A DNA stretch of 64,000 nucleotides from Anaeramoeba flamelloides (taxonomy: Eukaryota; Metamonada; Anaeramoebidae), in the NCBI GenBank assembly GCA_027625915.1, contig JANTQA010000008.1:3365001-3429000 (forward strand), given 5' to 3'. The notes beneath the pieces were generated by a model. That model did not search any database. It had not been told where the DNA came from and saw only the letters and a list, made by a program, of their open reading frames with translations. How positions within the stretch are numbered: the first letter of the stretch is position 1; every line of letters begins with the position of its first letter. Below are positions 22,800 to 34,015 of this stretch, piece by piece. A program made the position numbers and the translations under genes.

Positions 22800-24370
22800 T
22801 AGAACATATTTATTTTTACTTCAAAGATTTTTTTACTAATTATTAGCTCAAAAAAACACAAAATATCTTAACAAGATCCATATTGAATGACTTTTTTTAA
22901 AATTTTATTATGCTTTCACAAGTGGAAACATTTTTTCTTAATTTTTCCAAGTTTTACGAAAAAAAAAAATAGAGGTAATACATTTCCACTCCTTTCCTTA
23001 AAGAATTTTGAGACAAAATGTAACTTTTTTTGATTTACTTTTAACACTATCTAAAAAGCAGAAAGCGCTTTGTAATCAAAAGTTGAATCTTTGTCTCAAA
23101 AAATTAGAATTTTTAGTTTTAGTAAATGAATAAAAAAAAACACTTTGTCAAACTCAAAAAATGATCTTTTATAAATTCGTGAAAATACAAGTCAAAAGAT
23201 ATTTTGTATTGAATTCTTGACAAGTGTTCTTTTGAATAACCATTTTAACTTAGAAAATGAATTATTTCCTTTACACAACTTCATCAGTAATAAATTTTTA
23301 TTACTGTGATAAAAATAATACGTGCACAAAGACTATAATCTATGTTTCAAAATATTATCCGTGCTTTTTTTTCTTTTTATACCAAGGCAACATCCAATCT
23401 ACTACCAAATAGTATACCTAAGTTCAAATCAATTTTGAAGGTAAAGGTCTGGTTATTTTCAGTAAAATTTAAATTATTCATCTAAATAGTTGTTAATTTT
23501 CCATAATATTTACAATTTTTTTGAATTTTTTTGTTTTTTTTGAATGATAAAACTTTCTTAAAAATTTACTTTATTTTTTGAGATAAATTTTCAAATTGAT
23601 CCTTCATTTTTAGGATTTCTTTTTAAATAATCGAACTTTAAGAAACCAAAACCATATTTTTTTAGGGTTTATTATTGGTTTCTTTGATGGGTTGATTTAT
23701 AGGTCTTCTATAACAAAAAAACACGCTTTTTATTTTGAAACACGTATTAAATTTTTTTGTACGCTTTATTTTGACTACCATACAGTATTTTCCCAATTAA
23801 TAAATGAAAATTTTTCTAACAATTTCCAAAATGAATATTAATTATTAACATACAATCAAATGAGTAGGTAAAAATTTTCTCTTAGAGTTAACTGAGGAAG
23901 TTTGAACTAAATGTCTAAAAATATCATTTCTAAACGATCATGTAAAGATCTTGCGATTTTCTTCAACTTTTAAACAAGAAAAATATTTGAGGGAATATTA
24001 ACTAAAATGTTCGTTTTTTAATTGGAAAATAATAGTATTGTGAAAATATTACAAAAATCAGAAAAGTCTATTTGAAAAATTAAAAGAAAAAATAAAACAA
24101 TAAAAATCTTGATTAATTAAATGTTTATTAAAAACAAACAAAAAAAAAACTTTAATAATATAAATACAAAATCAAAATATGGTAGTCTTTATTTGAATTT
24201 CAAAAAAGAGAAATATAAGTTTCGTTTCATTGTATTTTTTCTCTAAAGATCAATAACCGAGAAGTTATTTTTTTTTTTTTTTTTTTTTAGGATTTTTTGT
24301 TGTTAAAGTTCAAAAAAAAGAACTGAAAAGGAGATTTAGAGGATTATCAAAAAAAGAATTAAGAGTTATA
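22800..24370. other. Intergenic DNA with a dispersed repeat (family N)
   Basis: No gene is supported. The segment at about 23.26-23.96 kb matches 41.47-41.96 kb (ATGTTTCAAAATATTATCCG, CAACATCCAATCTACTACC, TTTTGAAGGTAAAG), and its left part matches 28.26-28.42 kb in inverse complement, so it is a dispersed repeat. Confidence 0.5.
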
Positions 24371-24381
24371 AAAAAAGGTTT

Positions 24382-24401
24382 CAAGATGGGTAACCATCTT
24401 G
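24382..24401. terminator. 8-bp hairpin downstream of eL42
   Basis: A perfect 8-base stem (CAAGATGG / CCATCTTG) around four bases lies about 110 bases past the eL42 stop. It may be a 3'-end structure of that transcript. A role is inference only. Confidence 0.3.
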
Positions 24402-24512
24402 TGTTATTTTGTTTTCCAATTCCCACCGTAGGAAATAGTGAATAATTCGTTGCGTATTCATTAAGGAGATTTTTGAAATCAATTTTCATATGCGTCGTTT
24501 CTCAAGAAGCCA

Positions 24513-24655
24513 CTACCATTGAGTAACAGATTTTGTTTTTTTTTCCGAGCTAATTTCAAGTCTTTTAGTTCGAGAAATTTTGTTGATTCTATTTTTACGG
24601 CACTTAGAACACGTTAGCTTGACTTGAAGTTTTTTTGTTTGTTTGATCTATTTCG

Positions 24656-24686
<31 letters not shown>

Positions 24687-24949
24687 AAAAAAACAATAAA
24701 ATTAAAAAAAAGATCTGGTTGATCAATTGTCAATTAAACTCTTTTTATCTTCACGTAATACTAAACACATACCTTTTTCTTTAATTTTGGTTTTGTTTGA
24801 CCGCCATGCCCTTTTTGTTTTCTGTCGTATCTTCTTCTTCCTTGTGCTTTTCCAGATTCTTTACTTTTTTTAGCGAGAGACACTTTATGAATTTGGTGGG
24901 ACTTGCATTTGGTGCAATAAACTCTTTTGGTTTTTGGGAAAAGAACCAT
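24513..24949 (-). CDS. RPL36A: Ribosomal protein eL42 (L36a/L44), two exons
   Basis: Exon 1 is 24949-24773 and encodes [19 protein letters not shown] through [20 protein letters not shown] to KLKKK. The donor is GTATGT. The 125-base intron ends in AAATAG, and exon 2 is 24647-24513, reading [20 protein letters not shown] and ending in QW before TAG. The total is 103 residues, against about 105 in other eukaryotes. The four zinc cysteines are kept (C12, C15, C72, C75), as are the GGQTKP loop and the proline at the E-site position where substitutions give cycloheximide resistance in yeasts. eL42 belongs to the large ribosomal subunit near the E site. The C-terminal half is much more diverged than the N-terminal half, and the usual final Phe is Trp. 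The intron phase is 0. Confidence 0.95.
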
Positions 24950-25099
24950 TTACAAATGTTTCAAATAAACTATAATTGGTTTGGAATAAAAAAATGATTG
25001 TTTTAATTTTGTAAATTATTTTTAATAAAAAAAAATAAGCAATTGGGTGTCTCTGAAAAGGTGTTAAATTGTTGTGTTTGGAGAGAAACAAATACAAAA

Positions 25100-26760
25100 G
25101 TTTTTTAAATTTTTTATTGACGTCATTAGGATTTTTTAAATTTACAAAAAAAGATTAAGAAAATAATGACACTTTTCACGCTGTGTGTGAACTAAAACTG
25201 AGTATATTTCAATTCCTCAATTCTTTTGCTTATGTTTACTGATTCTTAAGATTTTTTTAAGAATCAATGATGTCATTTCAAAAAAAAAAATTTTGTTTAA
25301 GGAAGAAAAAACGAGGTTGATTACCAAATATGAAAGATTATTAATATCTTTTCTTTATTGTTTTGCAAATTGTGAAAACTTATTCTTATAAATCATTTAA
25401 TAAGATATATTAGATTCTCAAAGTAGTGATCCTCTTATATTGTGTTTTTAATCTATGTAGCTGTGTTAAAATTAAGAATATAATTTTCGAATGATTTTTT
25501 TATTGTTTTTTTGTGTTGTTCGAAGACAAAAAAAAGAAAGATTCAAATTAAATCAGAACTTATCATAAATTCAAAAATGAGAACCACACAACATATATTA
25601 AATACTTTTTTTTTTTTAAAAAAAAAGTCCTTCCGATTTGCGAAAACATCTAAAACTATGATTTCTTATATAAATTATAATAATTTTTAATTCAAATCGC
25701 GAAAACCTCAAATTAAAGATTTTTAGTATACTTAGATTTAAAAAACTGAGGACTATTTTCAAGACATTTTGAAAGTTTTGAATTTTAAAAAAGTGTGAAC
25801 CCAAGCGTTAAATATCGAATAGAGATTCAAGTGGGAAAAAAAACACTTTTTTTCAAAAAAATTTTACTTTTTGAAAAAGTTGTGACTTTTTTTTTTTTCT
25901 GAGATTTTCAAAATAAAACTTTTTATTAGTTTTGAAGTTTAATAAATTTGTATTGAAATAGATTAGTCCTTACATTTCTGAAGTTACTTATACTCAAAAA
26001 ATAAATCTAATAAAAAAAAAAAAAAAATAGATCTCTTTGAAAAGGTAAAATTTTGAATTGGAAGTTCTTGGAAATAATCTAAATAATTGTTAAAATGAAA
26101 AGTAAAAAAAGATAATCCATAATAAAAACAACACTTTATTAAAACCCATTCTAATATTGTTATTTATATATTCAAAAAATCAGTTATTATTCCTGAATTA
26201 TTCATAATAATTCAATTGGTTTATTCCTGAGATATAACTTTGATTAAAAACATCATGGTTATTGTAGAGATAATTTTATATACTATTTTGACCTGTCTAA
26301 ATTTAGCTCTATTTTTTTCTATTGACTCATATTTTTTTTTTTTCCAAATAAAACTATCTTGATAAAATTTCAAATCAACGGGAAAATGTAAATAAAAGCT
26401 TATATTTGAGAAATCAAAAATACCTATTATTAGAGTTATAAAAACCACATTTCAAAATAAAAACAGTACCCTTTTTTAAATATTCTCCCAATACAACTTC
26501 TAATTTAGTGATAATAATATACGTGATTGCAAACTAATTTTGACAGTAAACTTTTTGAACATTTGTAGTAAATTTTTAATTATGAATTGAAATTTGTTTA
26601 AAATTTTATTAATTTACAGATTTTATAGAAATTTCATGATTTTTAGATTGATAAAAAATGTTTATCTCAAATGAACTCCTTTTTGTGAGGAAAATTTTAA
26701 ACTCTATCTTTCATTTTCTTGAAAATTTTCTATAATAATAGATCTTATAACACATTAAAC
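25100..26760. other. Intergenic DNA upstream of eL42
   Basis: No coding frame is convincing. Immediately upstream of eL42, at about 25,240-25,265, GATTCTTAAG and CTTAAGAATC form a short hairpin. The rest is AT-rich with homopolymers. Confidence 0.45.
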
Positions 26761-28045
26761 TCTTATTTATTCCTAGTAGGTAATAGAGTAATTATTTACA
26801 CATGTGTACATTTGAATTTGATAAGTAAACTACTTCTCAACTTTAGAGAAATGAGTTACCATTTTAATTGTTTTTCATTTAATAATTATAAATTTTCAAT
26901 TAAATTTCAGTGATCCTTAATCTTTGAATTTTTGGTTCATTTTTGATAAAAAAGAAAAAAATTAATAACTAGATTTATTTTTGAAGAAAAACCCCTTTTA
27001 GTTATTTCTGGGAGTTTTTATGAACAAATGAATTTGAAAATTTAATTTAAAAATAAAATAATAATAAATAAAATATTTAAATTTTGTATATCTTAAAAAA
27101 ATTGATCTTTATTTTATTAATAATTATTTTTAATTATTTATTAATAATTCAAAGATTAGATAAAATTCTTTTTCATATATCAAGTTTTTTTAAACAATGA
27201 ACTATTCTTATTTAGATAAGTTATTTAATTATATTTATTAATTGTTTAATTGATTAAAATTATTAATTTGTATTCGTTTTATTTATTGTAAAATCATAGA
27301 AAAAATTGAGAAACAACTGTTATTTCTATTGATATATTTAATCTTTGGGTTGTTAATAAACCACTCAAAAAATTATGAATGTGTTATTAATTATTAATTA
27401 TAAATAATCAAATTAAAAAGTATTTCTTTAGATAATAAGTTGATTTTTCAAGGTTTTTAAAAAGTATTTTGGGAGAATTTTTAATTTGATTTTTTTGGCT
27501 GTTTTTCTTAATTTTTTTTTACTAATAAAGAAAAAATTGATTTTGACTGTTCTTTGAATCAAAAAATTATTTTTTTTCCAAGTTTAAAAGAATTATTTTA
27601 ATTATTTTTCAAATTAAGTAAATATTTTAAACTGTGTTATTTCAAAAACTGAGTAGTTTCATTTTAAATGTTTATTTTTTGTACACTTCCTTTACAGACA
27701 ACAAGATTTCTTTCTTCTTTCCAAGAAAAACAATTTTTATTTTAAAATAATTCAGAAATATATCGATTTCTAAACTTTTCAAAAACTAGAAAAATTGATC
27801 AAAAATTTAAAAGAATAATTCATTTCTAAAAATAACCTTAAAAAATAAATTTGGTTTTTTTATAGTAATCAGATTTTTACTTTCATTTTGAAATTTCTAG
27901 ACGCCGTTAAATTTTTTTTAATTTGCCCTAAAATTGACCGATCTAGAATAATACTTCAGAAAAGTATAAATGAGTGTTTCAAAAAACAAAGAAGTTTTTT
28001 TTTTTCTCGAAAACCTGATAAATCAACCAACCAACGAATCAAACA

Positions 28046-28177
28046 ATGAACCCACTTAAATATCATATTGATTTCTTAAAAGTTCTATTATTTGAAAAAG
28101 AAATTCTAAAAATGAAAGATCAAATAGAAAAAATTTATCTCAAGAAAAAGCGAGTTTTATTTTTTCATCATTTTTAA
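28046..28177 (+). CDS. Candidate short coding segment, unknown
   Basis: An ATG-started 43-residue frame (MNPLKYHIDFLKVLLFEKEI, then a Lys-rich helix) that looks like a coiled coil. A GT after KKKR could join it in phase to a 25-codon open segment at about 28.53-28.61 kb (MLIFNAGLFNLEQAILTTT). No family was recognised, and chance is a real alternative. Confidence 0.2.
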   Translation: MNPLKYHIDFLKVLLFEKEILKMKDQIEKIYLKKKRVLFFHHF

Positions 28178-28924
28178 TCAATCAAATAAACAAAAAAATT
28201 CAAAAAAATTGACTAAAAAATCAATTTCAATTCTAATTTAAAATACACCTCAAATAATCAATGAGTTTATTTTCAGATTTGGTTTGGCTGTAGGTATACT
28301 GTTGGATAGTAAATTAGATGTTACATTGGAACTTGAATAAAAAAAAAAAGCACCTAATTATATTTTGAAACATAAACCATGTATTTTTGCTTCCAATTAG
28401 TGTGATCACTGTATTGGTTGATTTTTTTCATTACTAATCCCTTAAAGAAATCAATATCATATTTTCATCTCGTTTATTTACTGTTTCTTGGTTTATTTAA
28501 TTCATAAACCTCCTAGACAAAAGAAACACAGATGCTAATTTTTAACGCGGGTTTATTCAACCTCGAACAAGCTATTTTAACAACAACAATCACAAATAAA
28601 AGATAATGTTTAGTTGAGAGATTTAAAGGTGAAAATTATTTGGATCTCGCTAGGCAGAATACAATAAACGTTTTCTTTAAAACTTGAAAAAACTTTCAAA
28701 AAAAGAAAATAAAAAAAGCAAAGAAGAGGATTAAAAGCAAAAAAATTGTGAAAAAAAAAGGAAAAAAGGTTGGGTTGTGAATTTTTTATTTATTTTGTTT
28801 GATAACTTAGAGAATCTTTCTATTTGGGTTTCAATTAAGTTTTGTTGTAATCTATTTGAAATAAATAAAAAAAAAAAATATTCTTTTGTGTTCATAAAAA
28901 AAAAGAGAAATAAATTCTTAGTTT

Positions 28925-29510
28925 TTATTTTTTTTGTTGAGCCTTTAATACCCTTTTAACAATTCTTTGTTCTTCTCTCAGAAATGCTCTAATAATTCTA
29001 TCTTTAACACAATTGGCTGATTTACATCCACCATAAGCTCTTGAAACAGTTTTTGTTCTTCTTTTAGCTCTTGATCGTTCAATTGGTCTATAAGATTTGA
29101 TCTTTTGATAAACATTTATTTATTTGTGAAGAGTTAATTTACAGATAAAAGATTCAACAATTTGTTTTGTAATTTAGTCGGAACTTTGAACAAAAATAAA
29201 TAAGAAAAAATTGAGAATTTTTCAAAAAAAAAATAAAAGAAAAAACGATCCAAGACAAGAAGGAAAGACGGAACGATCCAAGACAATTTCCAAGGATCTT
29301 GAATCTCGATCTCATTACAAAATAGAAAGGTTTTTAAAAAAGATTTACACCACGGAGTTTTTCACCAGTTTCGTCACAGACTGGAACTTTTCCACGCTTG
29401 AGAATATAATGTCCTGTAAGCCTACCACCTGGGGTTTTTACAACACGTACCCTATTTCTGTTTGTGTTATAAGCATGTTTGCGTCTGTGTGTAATTCTTT
29501 TATTTGGCAT
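28925..29510 (-). CDS. RPL34: Ribosomal protein eL34, two exons
   Basis: Exon 1 is 29510-29349: [20 protein letters not shown], then [14 protein letters not shown] and DETGEKLRG, with donor GTAAAT. The intron is 247 bases. Exon 2 is 29101-28925 after an AAAAG acceptor: [20 protein letters not shown], then [23 protein letters not shown] and a TAA stop. The product is 112 residues, slightly shorter than the usual 117-121. eL34 is a large-subunit ribosomal protein. The [11 protein letters not shown] and RIIRAFL..EQ blocks are diagnostic. The zinc ligands differ from yeast and human: the first CxxC pair reads CDET and the second reads CKSANC. The phase-0 intron gives exact alignment to yeast eL34 across the junction. 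Confidence 0.95.
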
Positions 29511-29607
29511 TTAAGTTAAACAAATTCAATTTTGAAATTAACGAAAAAGAAAAAAAATGAAAGGATTTGAACTGTTTTCATTCTTGTATTTTTCAAGAGT
29601 ATAACTT

Positions 29608-30185
29608 TAACTTTAAGGTTAACAATCCCTAAAATTTGAAAAAAGATTATCTTAAATTGGGTGTAGTGGTTTGTTAATTTGGTTCTTATCTGATCGATCT
29701 TGCCCTTGGTATGGGTTTTAATAGTGGTTAAAAATGGCAATTTTTGACAATTTATTTTATTTTTTTCCAAAAGTCGTATTGAAGAATTTAAGGCTCAGAG
29801 GTTGGAACTTATGTTATAAAAAATGTGTTTTGTGGGTTTTTGATTGAAATTTTGAAATATTTTTGGTTTTCTTTGGAGCTTCTAAAAAAATATTTTTTTT
29901 TATTTAGTTAATTTACAAAAAAGTAAAGCAAATTTTTCTTCTACTACCCAAAAATCAAAATTTATTCATTTTTTATAACATACCTTTCAAATTCTGAGCC
30001 TTAAATTCTTCAATACGACTTTTGGAAAAAAATAAAATAAATTGTCAAAAATTGCCATTTTTAACCACTATTAAAACCCATACCAAGGGCAAGATCGATC
30101 AGATAAGTACCAAATTAACAAGCCACTATACCCAACACAAGATAATCTTTTGATCAAATTCTAGGTATTGTAAAGCTTAAAGGAT
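29608..30185. mobile_element. Family D MITE, copy 2, long terminal inverted repeats
   Basis: The two ends are near-perfect inverted repeats of about 220 bases. Shared sequence includes CTGATCGATCTTGCCCTTGG, CAATTTTTGACAATTTATTT and AAAAGTCGTATTGAAGAATT. The core is about 170 bases. It begins near TTTAAGGTTAACAATCCCT and ends near AGCTTAAAGG. It lies about 100 bases upstream of the eL34 start. The high arm identity suggests a recent insertion or one that is maintained. Confidence 0.8.
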
Positions 30186-31364
30186 GGGTAAACAAAAAAA
30201 ATCTTCAAGTAAATTAAATAGCAAGTTCAAAAAAATTTGCTACGAATTTTGAATTTGAAAAACGAAGTACAAATCTGATTACTAATAAAACAAACTCTCT
30301 TTTTAAAGCTATTTTCAGAAACTGAATTATTTTATTTTCAAGTTTTATCCATTTTTCTTATTTTTGAAAAGTTAAAAATTCAATATATTTCTGAATTATT
30401 TAAAAAAAATATTTTCTTGGAAAGAAGGAAGAAATCTTATTGTTTGGAAAAGAATTGTACACAAATGTACTTTAAAAATAAATCCAATAAGTTTTGAAAT
30501 AGCTCGGTATAAAAAATTTACTTGATTAAAAAATAATACTAATAATTATTTTAAATTTAAAAAAATATAATTTTTTGATCCAAATAACAGTTCAATTCAA
30601 TTTTTTCTTTTTTTTTAAAAAAATACAATAAAAAAACCAAAACATCGAATTAAAAATTCTATCATAACACTTTTTGAAAACCTGGATAATTTAACTAATA
30701 ATCTAAATAATACTTTTTAATTTAATTGTATATAATCAATCATAAATAATCCAATCTTAATTTTTTTTTCAGTGGATTATTAACAACACAAAGATTTAAG
30801 GTATCAATAGACTTTCGAATTGTTTTATAATTTGTCAAAGATTTTAATTTAAATAAAACGAATTCAAATTAATAATTCTAAATAATAATAAAAAAACGAT
30901 ATTATCAAAGAACTGATTTTAATTCAAATATTTTTTTTAGAGTATACGCCATATTTTTTGAAAAAGAATATTTTCTTAACCATTTAAATTTCAAGAAAAG
31001 TAATAAATATTTATGAATTAAATATAATATCATTTTTTTGAGAACTTTAAGTTTTCAGTATTTGATTATTTTTTCTGGTATTTTTAATCTAAGATTAAAA
31101 CATCAAGGTTATTTCTTTATTACAAACTCCCTGAAATTACTATAAATAAGAAATCTTCAAAATACAATTTTTTTGCAAATTTTTCATTTTCTAATTTAGA
31201 TTCAAAAATCCAAAATCTCAAAGAATCAAACCTTTTGACTGAAAATTTAATTGGGAAAAATGAAAAAATTTTAAAAATGGTTTTTCATCTCTCTAAAGTT
31301 TATAAATGAGGTTGTGTATCGTGTTTGATTGTATCCTTATGTAAATAATTACTCTATTACCTTG

Positions 31365-31377
31365 GGGGGGGGGGGGG
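31365..31377 (+). repeat. G homopolymer at the M2 right terminus
   Basis: A run of about 14 G, very rare in this AT-rich DNA, sits exactly where the M1 left terminus has a C6 run on the equivalent strand. The tract length varies between element copies. Confidence 0.9.
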
Positions 31378-31435
31378 ATAAATAAGAGTTACTAGTACCT
31401 GAAGATTCCCTGAAAATCAAATTAACTTCTTTACG

Positions 31436-31930
31436 TTTTAGAACTTGTTATTTTGGTTCTTAGCTGATCGATCTTGGACTTGGTATGGGGTTGTATTGTT
31501 GTTCAAAAAGGCAATTCTTGGTTATTATTTTTATTTTTATTTCCGAAATCCAAATTGAAGAATGTAAGACAAATTGGATGGAGGTATTTAATAAAGGGTT
31601 TTCCTTTTGGGATGTCAATTGGACTTTTTCAATTAATTCTATTGTCAATTAACTAAAAAATAAATAAAAAAAAATAATGAAAAATTCCCCAATAAAACCA
31701 AACCTAATTAAAATTTTCATTCAATAACCCCAAAATCAAATTTTTTATTACATATCTTCCAACTTATTACTCTGACACTATTCAATTCAGATATTTTGAA
31801 AAAAAAAAAGAATATATTGTAAAAATTACCTTTTTGATCCACTATTAAAACACATAACAAGACAAAACCGATCAGATAATGACCGAAAATAACAATTCAC
31901 TACACCCAATAAAAGATAATCTTTTTTTTA
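31436..31930. mobile_element. Family D MITE, copy 3 (diverged)
   Basis: The left part, TAGCTGATCGATCTTGGACT, and the right part, AACCGATCAGATAATGACC, are inverted relatives of copy 2. The arms are clearly more diverged. It directly follows element M2. Confidence 0.6.
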
Positions 31931-31949
31931 TTTTTCAGGTTTGTTAACC

Positions 31950-33149
31950 TAAAATATATTGATAAAAAAATTAAAAACTAGGTTGGATTTAGGATCCAAA
32001 ATAACGACATTAATGGTGTTGATATTATTTAAATTTAACCAGGTACTTGGACTGAGAATTGTCCAAAAGAATCACTTTTTTTGGGTTTATCTCCTGAAAA
32101 ATTGTAATTTTTTCATAAATTGAAATGAATTATTTATTAATAAATCTAGAGACGAAAGTTTTCCAACTCAATTATCAACCAATCTCAATTAATCAAACTG
32201 TTTCAAGATTTTTACAAAAACTTATTATATGTTAGAATCCAAGATTCTTTGGGTTTAGTCTCTCAAAATCAAATTGGTTTCAAAAAATCAATTTGATTTC
32301 AAAAAAAAAAAAAAATATAGATATATGAATAACAGTTTTAAATTTTTTTAATGAATTTAATACAAAGAAAAAAAAAGTTTAAAATAAAAAGAGTTATATT
32401 CTTACAATTTATACCCAACAATACTTTGAGTTCATTCACCAATCACTTATCTATCATTCAATATTAAAATTCAGAAAAAATAAAAATTGGTGTGTCCAAA
32501 ATAATGAAACAAGCGGAACAAAAAATATATTGGTAATTTTGTTGAAATTTCACAAAAATTGTTGATCGATCAAATGATAAGATACCATCAGCTCATTGTA
32601 TATAATTTTTCTATTTAACAAACTTCAACACTAACCTTCTATCCACCATTGAAAAAAAATTCCAGATCTAAGTAAACATTTTACATAACTGGAAAAAAGG
32701 TAAATTAAAAAAAAAGAAAAAAGACAAAAAATGTAATAGTTTGTAAAATCAAAATTAATTACCAAATTGAATTTAAAGAGTGGTATTGTTATTCTTTGAA
32801 CAGTTTAAACTAAGCTTACTTTCAAAAATAAGGGCAGATTTTTCATCAGAAAAAAAATTTGTTTAATTTTTTTTTTAATTGAATTTTAATGTATTTTAAT
32901 ACATTTTTTAGAGACAATAGTCAATATAGATTAATAAATAAAAATATAGTGTAATCATTGTATTTTTTAAAAGATCAATGAAAAAAGAAAAAAATAATAA
33001 TAAAAAAGTTTGACCCTAATTTTGAAATTTGGCTTATATCTAAAATTTTTGGAATTTAGTTAATTAGCTATTAAAAATCTTGTAAGTTATTTTCTTCATG
33101 TTAGGTATTTTTGTTTCACTCTCAAATTTAAACTAAAATTTTTACTTCA

Positions 33150-33186
<37 letters not shown>

Positions 33187-34010
33187 CTATAGTTTGTAAA
33201 TTATCATGATTTTGTTAATATTTCCAGAAAAATTTCAGGATATCAAGTAAAAAACAAAATAATCATGATAATCTAAATCCTTCTAAATAAGATATTTTAA
33301 TTATTAATTTATATATTTTTCATTACAATTATGATATTGGCAATTATCCATAATACTACAAAAAAATGGAAGATAGCACACTTTACCAGAAATTATTCAA
33401 CAATCTATTAAATATCTAAAATATTATTAATAATCTCATCGATGAATATTATTGTATAGATAAATATCCATTTTTAATACAGCAGGACAAAAGTTTTAAA
33501 TTAATTAGATTCCGAATTTTAAACTTGGGTTGAAATTGTTTCTATTTTAATATTATTATTGTTGTTGTTGGTATATAATTTTCAGTCTTTTTGTTCAATT
33601 CTTTTGTTAAAGATATAAAAAATATTAAAATTATTGTATTCTAATTTTTAGGTTACAAAAATTTGTATATTACGAATTCGGCTCTTTCAACAAACTATAA
33701 TTGCTGGATTTTATAAATGTTTTGTTTATCTTATTATTCTCTTTCCTCATCTTCAAAATAATCAACAATTACACAACAAAAAACCAAAATAATTCAACAA
33801 AAAAAAAAAAAAAAATGATTTACAATTTTTAAACTAGAATTAAAAAAGTTATTATAAAATAATTTAACAAATATTTACCAACAAAAAAGAAAGGGAAATT
33901 GTCATATGTTGTTGGTATTTCAAAATGTTTAATTTTAATTCCAGGTTTTTTTTTTTTTTTTTATTTATAATATTTAAAGGTGAGAGTTAATATGTATATA
34001 TGTATATATA
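31950..34010. other. Intergenic DNA with Tc1-like relic and TA repeat
   Basis: The segment 32.49-32.70 kb is a relic of family J (starts TGTGTCCAAAATAATGAAAC). A TIR relic of family G lies near 33.07-33.12 kb. A (TA)n run occupies 33,152-33,182. The segment 33.6-34.0 kb is the 3' flank of the Rab gene. No gene is seen. Confidence 0.5.
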
Positions 34011-34015
34011 CAATC

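Larger units (their letters stand above)
26770..31395. mobile_element. Long-inverted-repeat element M2, enclosing eL34
   Basis: The left arm (26.77 to about 27.95 kb) and right arm (about 30.24-31.39 kb) are inverted copies of each other and of the M1 arms. Landmarks are GGTAATAGAGTAATTATTTA at both termini, TTGTTAATAAACCACT with its complement, and AATCAGATTT near the inner ends. The right terminus has a run of 14 G. Between the arms lie the eL34 gene and a family D MITE. Either one element carries the gene, or two elements inserted in opposite orientation on either side of it. The sequence does not decide which. Confidence 0.5.

Noticed and set aside
29211-29519. Plus-strand 102-residue frame.
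   Set aside because: It is antisense to eL34 exon 1 and its intron.
11035-31395. Elements M1 and M2 as large virus-like transposons, because of their long terminal inverted repeats.
   Set aside because: No capsid, polymerase, integrase or protease coding sequence is visible, so only an inverted-repeat element of unknown class is claimed.
31460-31656. Overlapping 60-62-residue frames on both strands.
   Set aside because: They fall entirely inside a family D MITE and are not conserved in the other copies.
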